Origin: Parascardovia denticolens DSM 10105 = JCM 12538
Lineage (GTDB): Bacteria; Actinomycetota; Actinomycetes; Actinomycetales; Bifidobacteriaceae
Reading direction: 5' to 3'
Assembly (NCBI RefSeq): GCF_001042675.1
Contig: NZ_AP012333.1
Span: 1,426,001-1,490,000 of the forward strand
DNA length: 64,000 nucleotides
In this document: positions 1 through 8,227 of the stretch, piece by piece
Numbering within the stretch: the first letter of the stretch is position 1
Layout: the number at the start of each line of letters is the position of its first letter
The notes under the pieces: generated by a model
Seen by the model: only the letters and a program-made list of their open reading frames with translations
What the model was told of the DNA's origin: nothing
Databases searched by the model: none
Translations under genes and position numbers: made by a program

Positions 1-1494
1 CCGAGCAAGAGCCAGCTTTTGAACCGTTGCCGGGGAGATTTCGCAGCAATCCATAGGATTGTCGATTCCTCCGATCAGACTTTGCAAACCGAGCAGATTC
101 AGGGCTCTGTCGATTTCGTCATCTGACCTCTTGGGGCACCCGAGCGTGAGATAAAACCGATAGCTGTCATGAAAAGGCGCATTGACCTGTTCCAAGTAGG
201 TGATCTCTTGAGGCTTTGGCGCAGTAAGATGTCCGCTGAGCCAAACATTTCCCGCCATTTCATCTTCTTCATTTATAAGCCCGCTGATTATCAGGGCAAG
301 GCTCGTCTTGCCCGATCCGGAAAGGCCTACGAGGGCGGTATGACTGTTTCTCTTCACCTGCGCCGATAGTCCATCAATCACGTTTTTCCCGAACCTATAG
401 CGAAACTTCAGTCTCTCCAAACAAATTGAATGAAGGTCCATCGGGTTGCTTTCGCTCCGCTGATATTTTCCCGTTCGTTCATTCCGGTCCTTCCTAGAGC
501 TTGGAGAATTCCCATTCCCTTGTATACCGAAGATCCGACGCAAGGCGGCCCAAGAAAGTTGGAATTGATCCATCCAATACACCAGATCATCCATAGGATT
601 AATGATCAGTTGAGCGTTCATCGCGATCGCTACGACCGTACCGATCCTTATCTGCCCGTTGATAGCCATCAACCCGCCAAAAAACGTCACAAGTACGATA
701 GGCATATAGTATCCCACTTGCACCAAAGGAAACCAGAGATTCTGCAATTGAAGCGTGCGCTCTTCTGTTTTCGCGACATTTTTTGCCGCGCTTCCCAATC
801 TCTGGAGGATGGCTCCCTCCTCATGGAAAATCTGGATTGATTCACGGGAATCGACTGCATCCGCTATCAAATCGTCAAACTCCCCATGCGCTTCGAGCTC
901 TCCTATATACGCTTTTTCAGAATGAAATACATACCAATTCGTCCCGAAAAAGATAATTGGCCAGCAGGATAAAAGAATCAGCCCTAGTCGCCAATCAAGA
1001 ACAATCGAGCTCGCCGATATGAAAATCAGATAGAAGATTGCGACCAATACCTCAGGAATACCTATTCTTACGATATCCGCAACAGCGTCCACATCATTGG
1101 TAATGAGGGATAGAACATCGCCACGCTTTATCCGCTCCAAAACGGTAAGCGGAACGTTGAAAGTCTGCTCCACGACATGAGCCCTCAAATCGGAGAAGAC
1201 ATTCTCCCCAAAAATCCATGACTCACGTTGAGCCACCCATGTCGTGAGGAAACGGAAGAAGAGCGCGCCTATAATCATGCCCACTACAACGCCGATCCGT
1301 TGGAGAGAACCGGATGAATTCAAAAGGTCAATAAGCCATCCGAAAAGAATTGAAATGCTGACGGCAAATAACGATGCGATCAAATACGAACAGAGCAGAC
1401 CCCAAAAATATCTACGGTATTTGTGCGCAATCCGGAAGAATTCTCTTCGCGTTAGCCTCGGAGACGCGACAAATGCTTGTCTCATCTCATTCAT
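1..1494 (-). CDS. ABC exporter half, TM + ATPase (partial; C-terminus beyond left edge)
   Basis: This is the N-terminal 498 residues of a type I ABC exporter half-transporter; no stop codon lies in the window. Residues 1 to about 310 are an exporter membrane domain with several hydrophobic segments and the coupling-region motif DVLSLITNDVDAVADIV. The ATPase domain begins near residue 360 and has an intact Walker A (GLSGSGKTS) and a glutamine in the Q-loop position. Where LSGGQ is expected it reads EISPATVQ, so its signature motif is degenerate. Walker B and the H-loop are outside the window. The chosen ATG overlaps the end of the upstream ABC gene by 8 bases, indicating coupling; ATG at 1485 or GTG at 1500 are alternatives. 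With that neighbour it should form a heterodimeric exporter. The substrate is inferred to be the operon's product, not shown. Confidence 0.85.
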   Translation of the reverse strand, partial: MNEMRQAFVASPRLTRREFFRIAHKYRRYFWGLLCSYLIASLFAVSISILFGWLIDLLNSSGSLQRIGVVVGMIIGALFFRFLTTWVAQRESWIFGENVFSDLRAHVVEQTFNVPLTVLERIKRGDVLSLITNDVDAVADIVRIGIPEVLVAIFYLIFISASSIVLDWRLGLILLSCWPIIFFGTNWYVFHSEKAYIGELEAHGEFDDLIADAVDSRESIQIFHEEGAILQRLGSAAKNVAKTEERTLQLQNLWFPLVQVGYYMPIVLVTFFGGLMAINGQIRIGTVVAIAMNAQLIINPMDDLVYWMDQFQLSWAALRRIFGIQGNGNSPSSRKDRNERTGKYQRSESNPMDLHSICLERLKFRYRFGKNVIDGLSAQVKRNSHTALVGLSGSGKTSLALIISGLINEEDEMAGNVWLSGHLTAPKPQEITYLEQVNAPFHDSYRFYLTLGCPKRSDDEIDRALNLLGLQSLIGGIDNPMDCCEISPATVQKLALAR

Positions 1495-3106
1495 TTTCAC
1501 GCATTCCCTTCATATCGGATAGGGGAGGATTTTCGGGCAAAATTTCCTTCAACTCAAACACACCATCTTTCAGCACAACTTGACTTGTATCCCAAGTATC
1601 GGATAAATCCCAGCCCTCTTCCACGATAATCGTGGTGGCAAGATTAGCCCGGAACAAGATGATCCTTTCGACCATCTCTCTGGCAGTAGCGATATCCAAG
1701 GCTTGCGTCGGGTCAAGGAGTACAAGGGATTGGGGCCGATTTATCAATGCCTTCGCGATAACGAGACGTTGGCGCTGCCCTTCGGAAAGGCTATTCCCAT
1801 TCCGAGTGATTTTAAGATTCACATCACCTGTTTCGCCGAATAATTCGTCAAGGCAGGCGGCTTTCAGAGCATGAAGCTGCTCTTGCTCCGTATGATTCCG
1901 TCCACAAAGTATCTGAGAGACCGAGCCAGCAACAAAGCTCATCCGAGGATCGATGATAAGTGGATCAACTTCGTCTTTTAGAACCTTGAGGGAGGAAGCA
2001 AGTGATTCCCTCTCAGACGTCCCTTGGACGCTCACAGAATGAAATCCGGATTTTTTCAACAAGTTCCTCAAACCGGGGCCGACCTGGGCTTCAGCCCGTT
2101 CTTCATTATCTGTCTGCCGATGAAGGGGATGCTCTTCCTGACCTTCCGACCCATTCTCAGAAGCGGAATGGAGTATTCGACTTTCTCTGCGTAAACCCAC
2201 AACCATCGGGATGATGACCTGGATTCCACCGATAATTCCGGAAACCGGTTCAAAAAGATAGGAGCTTAGTCCATAAAATGTAATGATCTGTGGAATGGTC
2301 ACCATGCCTCGCCGCCATAGGGCTATGCCGATTATCAATGATGCTGCCAAAGCCAAGGAGGGAATGGAGTTTTGAATACTATCAAGCAATGACCGCATCG
2401 CAGCCACTCGCAACGCCTGATTCCGTAAGCTTTTCGAACGTTGGCTATAGCGTTTTATAAAATCATCCCTCCCATGTACGCCTCGTATCGCGCGCTGTTC
2501 GGTAACGGCATCCGAGGCGAAAGAAGTCAACCTGCCTGATTCTTCCCTGTACCCCTGCAAAAAGCGTTCCATTTGCCTCAAAAGGGGAATCGTAGATAAG
2601 GCGCATAAAGGAATCAACATGATGACCACGAAACCGATGCTGATGACCTGGGAAAGAAGATAAATCCCGGCAATCAGAAAAATCGCAAGATTCGCAATGA
2701 TATTCGCTACTGCTTCAAAACCTTTGGAGATTCCATCGATATCATTTTCCACGAACTCTTCCAAATCGCCAACGGATGCACTGATTTTTTCTCCAGACAC
2801 AAGGAGCCCCATGACTCTTTTCTTCGAACGTAAAGAAAGATCGATTTGAGAATGTATGCTGACATTATGGGAGATGACGGAAAAAGTTATGCGGCCTACT
2901 ACTGCCATGAAGAACAGCGAGCCATAAATCATGATGGCTTCCCCGTCTTTCTTTATTGCGGAATCAATAATGAAACCTGACCATAGGGGGAAGGAGACCT
3001 CGCACAGGGAGCGTAAAAGCAATATGCCAGTCAGCGCCGCCAACCGCCCCCTCTTACCGCGATAGGTCTCATTCATAAAACGAATCAATTGAGCCATCCG
3101 CCCCAT
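1487..3106 (-). CDS. ABC exporter half with degenerate ATPase domain
   Basis: The second half-transporter of the putative heterodimer, 539 residues from ATG 3106, which has an AAAGGCGAG-like ribosome site upstream. An ATG at 3151 without such a site would add 15 residues. The first 330 residues or so form the exporter membrane domain. The ATPase domain is unusual: the Walker A position reads VSVQGTSERES with no GKS/T, the Q-loop glutamine is missing, Walker B (LVLLDPTQALD) lacks the catalytic glutamate, and the H-loop histidine is replaced by VEEGWD. The signature LSEGQRQR is intact. This protein should supply the signature for the partner's ATP site and not bind ATP productively itself, as in asymmetric heterodimeric exporters. 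It follows the PLP-enzyme gene and overlaps the next ABC gene. Confidence 0.85.
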   Translation of the reverse strand: MGRMAQLIRFMNETYRGKRGRLAALTGILLLRSLCEVSFPLWSGFIIDSAIKKDGEAIMIYGSLFFMAVVGRITFSVISHNVSIHSQIDLSLRSKKRVMGLLVSGEKISASVGDLEEFVENDIDGISKGFEAVANIIANLAIFLIAGIYLLSQVISIGFVVIMLIPLCALSTIPLLRQMERFLQGYREESGRLTSFASDAVTEQRAIRGVHGRDDFIKRYSQRSKSLRNQALRVAAMRSLLDSIQNSIPSLALAASLIIGIALWRRGMVTIPQIITFYGLSSYLFEPVSGIIGGIQVIIPMVVGLRRESRILHSASENGSEGQEEHPLHRQTDNEERAEAQVGPGLRNLLKKSGFHSVSVQGTSERESLASSLKVLKDEVDPLIIDPRMSFVAGSVSQILCGRNHTEQEQLHALKAACLDELFGETGDVNLKITRNGNSLSEGQRQRLVIAKALINRPQSLVLLDPTQALDIATAREMVERIILFRANLATTIIVEEGWDLSDTWDTSQVVLKDGVFELKEILPENPPLSDMKGMRENE

Positions 3107-3165
3107 GACATACTCGCCTTTCGTCTGCCTTGGCTTAAGTTTCATCCGCATTGATTTAAATTGAT

Positions 3166-4572
3166 CTAAATTGTCAACTTGGCCAACGGTATGCCGGAAT
3201 ATCGTTTCCGCAAATCGTCGATTGTTCGGAATGCCGACAACTCTTGGAATATTTCCATAATCCGATCCCCTGATTCACCCCAACAAGACCCCATCGAAAC
3301 TTTAATAAACCCGCTATTAACACGTTTATCCGAAATGATGATATCGAAGCGCGGAAAAATGAAACCGAAACTCCCGCCGTATGTTAACGAGGTATGTCGG
3401 CGCTTAGCCTCCCACGAAATTACACTGGCTACTAATGATAAGTCATCAATTGTAGCAGACTCGTCCATCTCGATGATGGAAAATGGGCAAATTCCCATTT
3501 TACCCATTTCAATTCCTGGAAAATGTAATTTCTTGAAAATACCACTATTCATTTTTGGATACAGATTCGTAGCGAACCTTGCGTTATTTGCAGCTATTAG
3601 GGCTTCATGCTCATACAGATACTTTGGGTTGAGAATGAAATGATAGTCTAGGCAAGCCAAAGAGAATAGATTCAAGCTCCGACCTGTAATACCTCTTCGC
3701 TCACGAAGTCGTTCTTCGAAACGGTAAAACAGCGTCGATTCCTGAAGATGATATATCTCTGCAACACCAAGATTGATAAGCTCTAGTCCTGCTTGATCCA
3801 ATTTAACAGCAGAACGTAAATCAATCACGGTGTCAACTCCGATGATTTTTGCTTTTCGCAAGAACTCATTAATACCCCATGCCTCGGGGGTCAATGTAGA
3901 ATCTATGATGACGATTTTGGGCGGACTGTGGAAATTTGATAAAAATCTCGGATTAGCAAACTCTGTCGATAATGACAGGTCATAAATTACAGATTCTAGG
4001 AATAGAATATCCAGCTCACCTATCTCATCTAAGTCAAAAGTTGAAGCCGATGAATTCACTATTCGAATTCCGTTATTCTTCCCTAATCTATCAAGAAGTA
4101 GCCGACTCTCAAAATAACTGGATAAAGCCAACATCCGCACTTCTCGTTGCTTTGTGCTTCCAAGGATTGAAAAGACTTCTTCAAGAACAACAGAAATTGC
4201 TGCCATTCCACAGTTAAAGAGGACGACGGGGCAAGTCCTCCCGGTTTGCTTTTGTATTCGATGCGAGTAACGATTCTCAAATTCAGCCGCATCAATATTT
4301 CTTTCATAAGAATATGATAATCGGTTATGCGAAGGTAGTTCAAAACATTTACCGTTTTGGGGAGATAGATCCGTCTCGCAAAGCCGCTCAGCAACGGTAC
4401 GTCGTAAAGCTGTTTTTACTTGTCCAGCATATCTTCTAACCGACTCTTCATTCTTTGGCTGCTCCTCTATCAAAACTTCCTTCCTGCTACACTTGTACCA
4501 GTCTGGAATACACTGAGAAGCTATTCGATTCAATCTATTAATTTCGAAAATGAGCGATTCCTGAGGAGACAT
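3166..4572 (-). CDS. Cystathionine gamma-synthase-like PLP enzyme (fold type I), substrate unknown
   Basis: A 468-residue protein resembling the Cys/Met-metabolism PLP family but with an N-terminal extension of roughly 80 residues; the family is usually near 390. Landmarks in order: the YER/NRYSHR segment near 90-105, FNCGMAAI near 119-126 (SSGMAAI in relatives), the PLP-ring aspartate in VIIDSTLTPE near 224, and the likely Schiff-base lysine K257 in RSAVKLDQAG, where relatives have SATKY..GH. The flanking residues differ from the classical motif, so the reaction (gamma-lyase, gamma-replacement or other) cannot be assigned. Its ATG shares one base with the stop codon of the decarboxylase upstream (TAATG), so translation is probably coupled. 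Base composition is AT-rich compared with the rest of the window. Homology is fairly clear; function is unknown. Confidence 0.75.
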   Translation of the reverse strand: MSPQESLIFEINRLNRIASQCIPDWYKCSRKEVLIEEQPKNEESVRRYAGQVKTALRRTVAERLCETDLSPQNGKCFELPSHNRLSYSYERNIDAAEFENRYSHRIQKQTGRTCPVVLFNCGMAAISVVLEEVFSILGSTKQREVRMLALSSYFESRLLLDRLGKNNGIRIVNSSASTFDLDEIGELDILFLESVIYDLSLSTEFANPRFLSNFHSPPKIVIIDSTLTPEAWGINEFLRKAKIIGVDTVIDLRSAVKLDQAGLELINLGVAEIYHLQESTLFYRFEERLRERRGITGRSLNLFSLACLDYHFILNPKYLYEHEALIAANNARFATNLYPKMNSGIFKKLHFPGIEMGKMGICPFSIIEMDESATIDDLSLVASVISWEAKRRHTSLTYGGSFGFIFPRFDIIISDKRVNSGFIKVSMGSCWGESGDRIMEIFQELSAFRTIDDLRKRYSGIPLAKLTI

Positions 4573-5797
4573 TAGTCACTATCCTTCATCCCAAATACTC
4601 GTTGAATATCTTTGCCCTCTTCACTATCATAGCCATACTTTTCAGGTCTTCCAAGAAGATTAAAATTCCTGAAATTTGTGTACGTATACGCACCAACGTT
4701 GGTAATAATTATCTTATCCCCTACTCGTAAATCGTCCGGTACAAGCAATCTTGGAACTCGATTCTCTTGACTTTTACCAAAAAAATCATTCTCATATAAG
4801 GAATTCCCGCAAACTATCGCTTGATGATATTCAGTGTCCCGTCGAGCCTCTTGATAGTGATAAACCTTAGGAATAACCCACGGACATATATTCCAAGCCG
4901 AGCAATCAAGCCCTATCAGGTCATCTCCGAAGTAACGATTACCATGTTCAAGACTGACAACAGTCGTGACTAGATAGCCGAACGGTCCAATCAATCCTGC
5001 TCCCGGCTCAAATCGAAATTGCAGATTATTCGCATACTTGATCTCGTTTATAGTCCTAATATAGGAGAACACCTTCTCTGCCCTATCGCGATGTGCGAAA
5101 AAAGTATAAAATCCACCTCCAAAGTCTATCGTCGTAATAGTTGGATATTCAGCAATTATTCTTTTACAGTATTCAAATTCATATAGAAGCCGCTCGGGAG
5201 AAAGTTGACCCGTGTGAAAATGCAGGCGTTTAACAATTAATTTTTGCGATTTCAAATATTCTCGAAGCTGTTCATTAAATGGGTCAATACCAAAGCGGCT
5301 ATTTTTACCGAATGTTCCTTCATCTTCAATCTCATGCGGAAACGTCACCCGAACACGAAGACCAATAACCTTACTTTTATTCGCGTGAGTACCCGACGTA
5401 AGCCTTATCAACTGATCATAAGATGAAAAATCAAGTATAGAGTGCGCTTGTGCCAGATATCAACCTGGTCCGGGTGAGTAAAGCTAGGGCCAGTCGCCGA
5501 AATCTCATCAAAACCAATTTTCTGAGCCAGCTTAAATTCGTTAGAGGATGCAACATCTACGCCCAGCTTTTCCTCGCGCAGAAGCCGAAGAATGTCCGGC
5601 TCATAGCAGGCTTTTAAAGCAAAATTCAACTTTGCATTTCCTAAGAGACATATCGAATGTTGATACTCCTGTACTGCGTGACGAATCCCAGTAAAATCAA
5701 AAATTATATAAGGAGTTTCAAAACTTCTTGTAATAGAAAACACCTCATTAGGTATTGGTTGGTTCAACTTATGACGAGGAATGAACGTTGTACTCAT
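4572..5797 (-). pseudogene. Group IV PLP decarboxylase (Orn/DAP/Arg type), frameshifted
   Basis: Two reading frames together make one alanine-racemase-fold decarboxylase of about 408 residues. The first frame (start ATG 5797) carries the PLP lysine in LNFALKACYEP, then LGVDVASSNEF and GPSFTHPDQV. The second frame continues as YLAQAHSILDFSSYDQL and carries HFHTGQ, the phosphate-loop glycines (DFGGGF), FEPGAG and the C-terminal CGNSLYEND / VGAYTY elements. The shift is one missing base near 5459-5461: adding one gives an uninterrupted domain. Whether this is a real mutation or an assembly error cannot be told here. A GTG at 5836 overlapping the peptide gene is an alternative start. No good ribosome site precedes 5797, so coupling to the peptide gene 11 bases upstream is likely. 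The substrate is unknown; the family decarboxylates basic or meso-diamino acids. Confidence 0.8.
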
Positions 5798-5807
5798 GCG
5801 CGTAAAT

Positions 5808-6008
5808 TTAAATTTGATACCGCGGTCGACTACCACCCATTACATCAAATTCCATTGAAAGAACAGGGCGCGTTTTCTCTACGACTATCCCACTATCCAT
5901 AGTATCTTCGGCGCTCCCTAGCCCAAGCATATCAACAAGAGAAAAGAATTCGGAGTCCAAGACATCGTGCGTAGAATTCTTTTTGACACTATGTGCGCTA
6001 ACTGCCAT
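5808..6008 (-). CDS. 66-residue peptide, first gene of PLP/ABC operon (candidate precursor peptide)
   Basis: A short ORF directly behind a consensus promoter, with AGGAGA 8 bases before its ATG, which is good evidence that it is translated. It heads the operon with two PLP enzymes and an ABC exporter. The peptide has no cysteine, no membrane segment and no signal peptide. Its acidic middle (SAEDTMDSGIVVE) is followed by a C-terminus ending MGGSRPRYQI. A Gly-Gly pair seven residues from a basic C-terminal end is reminiscent of leader/core peptides, but the visible exporter has no C39 peptidase domain and no family match is recognised. It could be a ribosomal precursor, a carrier peptide or a regulatory leader. 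The GTG of the decarboxylase's longest form lies within its last codons. Confidence 0.65.
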   Translation of the reverse strand: MAVSAHSVKKNSTHDVLDSEFFSLVDMLGLGSAEDTMDSGIVVEKTRPVLSMEFDVMGGSRPRYQI

Positions 6009-6038
6009 TTTCAGTATCTCCTAAAAAACAATACATAA

Positions 6039-6067
6039 AATATATCACATCATTTGCAATATATCAA
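6039..6067 (-). promoter_or_regulatory. Sigma70-type promoter of the PLP/ABC operon
   Basis: On the minus strand TTGATA (6067-6062), a 17-base spacer and TATATT (6044-6039) form a near-consensus promoter. Transcription should start near 6032, giving a leader of about 24 bases containing the AGGAGA ribosome site at 6022-6017. The surrounding 150 bases are very AT-rich. Confidence 0.75.
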
Positions 6068-6273
6068 ATTTCTTCGAATAAACCCTGAAAACTCGATTTT
6101 ATTTTTCATCTTTCCTTATTAAAAAGAATCTTTATCCCCTTGGCTGCGTCTGGAATTCAACCTCATGGAATAGTGAAAAGGCATAGGGCTTATCCGAGGC
6201 AAAGGAAGAGCAAAAGACAAGAATGGGGAAGCAAAAAGCCGTTGTTGCCCCCTCTCCGTTTACAATGGACCCT

Positions 6274-7260
6274 ATGAATAATCAGGTCATCGTATCCACT
6301 GACGGCAGCGCCTTGGCGAACCCTAACGGAGCCATGGGATGGGGATGGGCGGAGCACGTCCCCGCGGGGAGGAAACCGATCGCGTCCACCGGACAGGATT
6401 GCGACTGCGGCGGGGCCAGCAACGGGACCAATCAGATCGGCGAGCTTTCCGCGGTCCTCCAAGCGCTGCGCACCCACCGGGGCTCTTATCCCCTGCTCAT
6501 CGAAACCGATTCCCAATACGCCATCAACTGCTCCACCAAGTGGATCCATGGCTGGAAGAAGAACGGATGGAAGAATTCCAAGAAGGAGCCGGTCAAAAAT
6601 TCGGACCTGATCAAGGCCATTGATGGTGAGATCCGCTCGCGGGCGGGAAAGGTATCCTTCACCTGGGTCAAAGGACACGCCGGGGATTTCTACAATGAAA
6701 AGGTCGACGATCTTGCTCGCGGTTTCGCGGAAAAGTGCCGGGCAGGCGAGATCAGCGGCTACATGCCTTATGAAGGATGGCTTTCTTTGATCAATTCCGA
6801 CTATGGCCGCGAGATGACTATGCCAAGCGATCCAACACAGGCTCCGCGGAAAGACGACCCGATTTTCGACGCTCGGCAGACAGGATTCCTGGCCGCTGAC
6901 CCGATCGCCGCATCCCCGGTTACTCCTGACCTGGCACCTGCCGCTCCGCAAGACGCCGCTCGTGCATCCGAACAGCCGGTCGGCAGACAGCAAGCCGCTA
7001 TCCCACAAGCGGCACCCCCTGTCGGGCGGCCAAAATCTTTTGGATTCCAGGACCAGCCCCTCTACCCTGACAGTCCGCAAACGGTCACCACCGAGCTGGT
7101 GGCCAAGCTCAATGAAGCCACCGCCCAATTCAATCTGGCCGCCCAGCGACTGGAGGCCGCCAGCCAGCATATGGACCAGGCCGTGGCCAAGCTTGACGAG
7201 GCCATCCGCCGCTTTGACGATAGCAGTTGGGATAATAACCATCAGGAAACATTGTTCTGA
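6274..7260 (+). CDS. rnhA: Ribonuclease HI with long C-terminal extension
   Basis: RNase HI cleaves the RNA of RNA-DNA hybrids. The domain fills the first 150 residues or so: STDGSA with the first catalytic aspartate, IGELSAV with the glutamate, ETDSQYAI with the second aspartate, a basic region (WKKNGWKNSKKEPVKN), VKGHAGD, and NEKVDDLA with the last aspartate. After residue 165 comes a Pro/Ala/Gln-rich linker, then an alpha-helical tail of about 60 residues with regular Leu/Ala spacing (AKLNEATAQFNLAAQRLEAA) that looks like a coiled coil. The start at 6274 puts the protein at the usual family N-terminus, and TACAAT lies 7 bases upstream, fitting a leaderless transcript. ATG at 6223 or 6265 are possible but have no well-placed ribosome site. 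The total of 328 residues is about twice the bare enzyme. Confidence 0.9.
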   Translation: MNNQVIVSTDGSALANPNGAMGWGWAEHVPAGRKPIASTGQDCDCGGASNGTNQIGELSAVLQALRTHRGSYPLLIETDSQYAINCSTKWIHGWKKNGWKNSKKEPVKNSDLIKAIDGEIRSRAGKVSFTWVKGHAGDFYNEKVDDLARGFAEKCRAGEISGYMPYEGWLSLINSDYGREMTMPSDPTQAPRKDDPIFDARQTGFLAADPIAASPVTPDLAPAAPQDAARASEQPVGRQQAAIPQAAPPVGRPKSFGFQDQPLYPDSPQTVTTELVAKLNEATAQFNLAAQRLEAASQHMDQAVAKLDEAIRRFDDSSWDNNHQETLF

Positions 7261-7332
7261 CGCCGCCTGTCGGACCCTGTTTCGATTTCATTGAAACTAC
7301 AATCATCTTCACGATCGAAGGAGCAAATGATC

Positions 7333-8031
7333 ATGGATAAAGCAACTCAGGACGCATTGAAGAAGGCAGCCGGCGTGCAAGCCGCCCAGCTGATCCAGGA
7401 CGGGATGACCGCCGGTCTGGGCACCGGGTCCACCGTGCGTTTCCTGGTCGACGAGCTGGGCCGCCGCGTGCAGGAGGAGGGCCTGAAGTTCACCGGCGTC
7501 ACCACTTCCCGCCGCACTCAGGAGCAGGCCGAAGGCTACGGCATCAAGATCGTGGCCGTGGACGATGTGGACCAGATCGACATCACCATCGACGGGGCCG
7601 ACGAAGTGGACAAGAACTTCAACGGCATCAAAGGCGGCGGCGCCGCCCTCCTCTGGGAGAAGATCGTGGCAACCAATTCCAAGAAGATTATCTGGATCGT
7701 GGACGAGTCCAAGGTGGTGGACACCATCGGCAAGTTCCCCCTGCCCGTGGAGGTCATTCCTTTCGGAGCCGGCCACGTGGTCAAGCGTTTCGAGAAGCGC
7801 GGTTACAAGCCTGTTCTGCGTCTGGATGCCGAAGGCAAGGAAGTCCTGACCGATGAGAAGAACTTCGTGGTCGACCTCCACCTGGACCGCATCGAGCATC
7901 CTCAGGAGCTGGCCCAGGACCTGATCACCACCGTGGGCGTGGTGGAGCATGGTCTCTTCCTCAACATGGTGGACACCGTCATTGTCGGCGACCCCAATGG
8001 TCCCCGCGTCCTGACCAACCCCAATAAATAA
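7333..8031 (+). CDS. rpiA: Ribose-5-phosphate isomerase A
   Basis: Interconverts ribose 5-phosphate and ribulose 5-phosphate, supplying pentoses for nucleotides and, in this family of organisms, the phosphoketolase shunt. Family motifs are GLGTGSTV near the N-terminus, DGADEVD with catalytic acidic residues near 75, and KGGGAAL just after it, followed by IWIVDESK. The 232-residue length is normal. GAAGGAG at 7317-7323 is 9 bases before ATG 7333; the ATG at 7327 is too close to it. The gene stands alone between rnhA and a large inverted repeat that separates it from the convergent fetAB genes. Confidence 0.96.
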   Translation: MDKATQDALKKAAGVQAAQLIQDGMTAGLGTGSTVRFLVDELGRRVQEEGLKFTGVTTSRRTQEQAEGYGIKIVAVDDVDQIDITIDGADEVDKNFNGIKGGGAALLWEKIVATNSKKIIWIVDESKVVDTIGKFPLPVEVIPFGAGHVVKRFEKRGYKPVLRLDAEGKEVLTDEKNFVVDLHLDRIEHPQELAQDLITTVGVVEHGLFLNMVDTVIVGDPNGPRVLTNPNK

Positions 8032-8046
8032 GTCCAATCAGGAATC

Positions 8047-8125
8047 GGTGTATACGAAAGGCGGTTACAGAAAAGAGCCCTCTATTTGGAAGGGCTCTTT
8101 TCTGTAACCGCCTTTCGTATACACC
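8047..8125. repeat. Perfect 35-bp inverted repeat between convergent genes (copy 1)
   Basis: Two exactly complementary 35-base arms (8047-8081 and 8091-8125) flank a 9-base loop. The inner part (AAAAGAGCCCT ... AGGGCTCTTTT) is a typical two-way intrinsic terminator. The outer part carries GTATACGAAA and GGTTACA, shared with a second palindrome at 32251-32329. It lies between the convergent ends of rpiA and fetB, so it probably ends transcription from both sides; the shared outer part also suggests a dispersed element. Confidence 0.9.
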
Positions 8126-8227
8126 TTTAAATTTTTACCTTAATTCTTACCTTTTTTGGGCCATACCCACCTTGGGAACCATGCCCCATAGGTCATACCC
8201 ATGAAACCAGGCCCATACAAGCCCACT

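Noticed and set aside
3166-6008. Lanthipeptide or lasso peptide cluster
   Set aside because: No LanB/C/M, B1/B2/C protein or Cys/Thr-rich core in the peptide; only PLP enzymes and ABC halves are visible.
5808-6008. Acyl or amino-group carrier protein
   Set aside because: No DSL phosphopantetheine motif and no LysW-type zinc finger or EDWGE tail.
6190-7242. Long minus-strand ORF (350 codons) opposite rnhA
   Set aside because: It is the shadow of a GC-rich gene; the plus strand has all RNase HI catalytic motifs.
8047-8125. CRISPR-like repeat or small RNA gene
   Set aside because: Only one perfect palindrome with no repeat-spacer series; a terminator or dispersed element explains it better.
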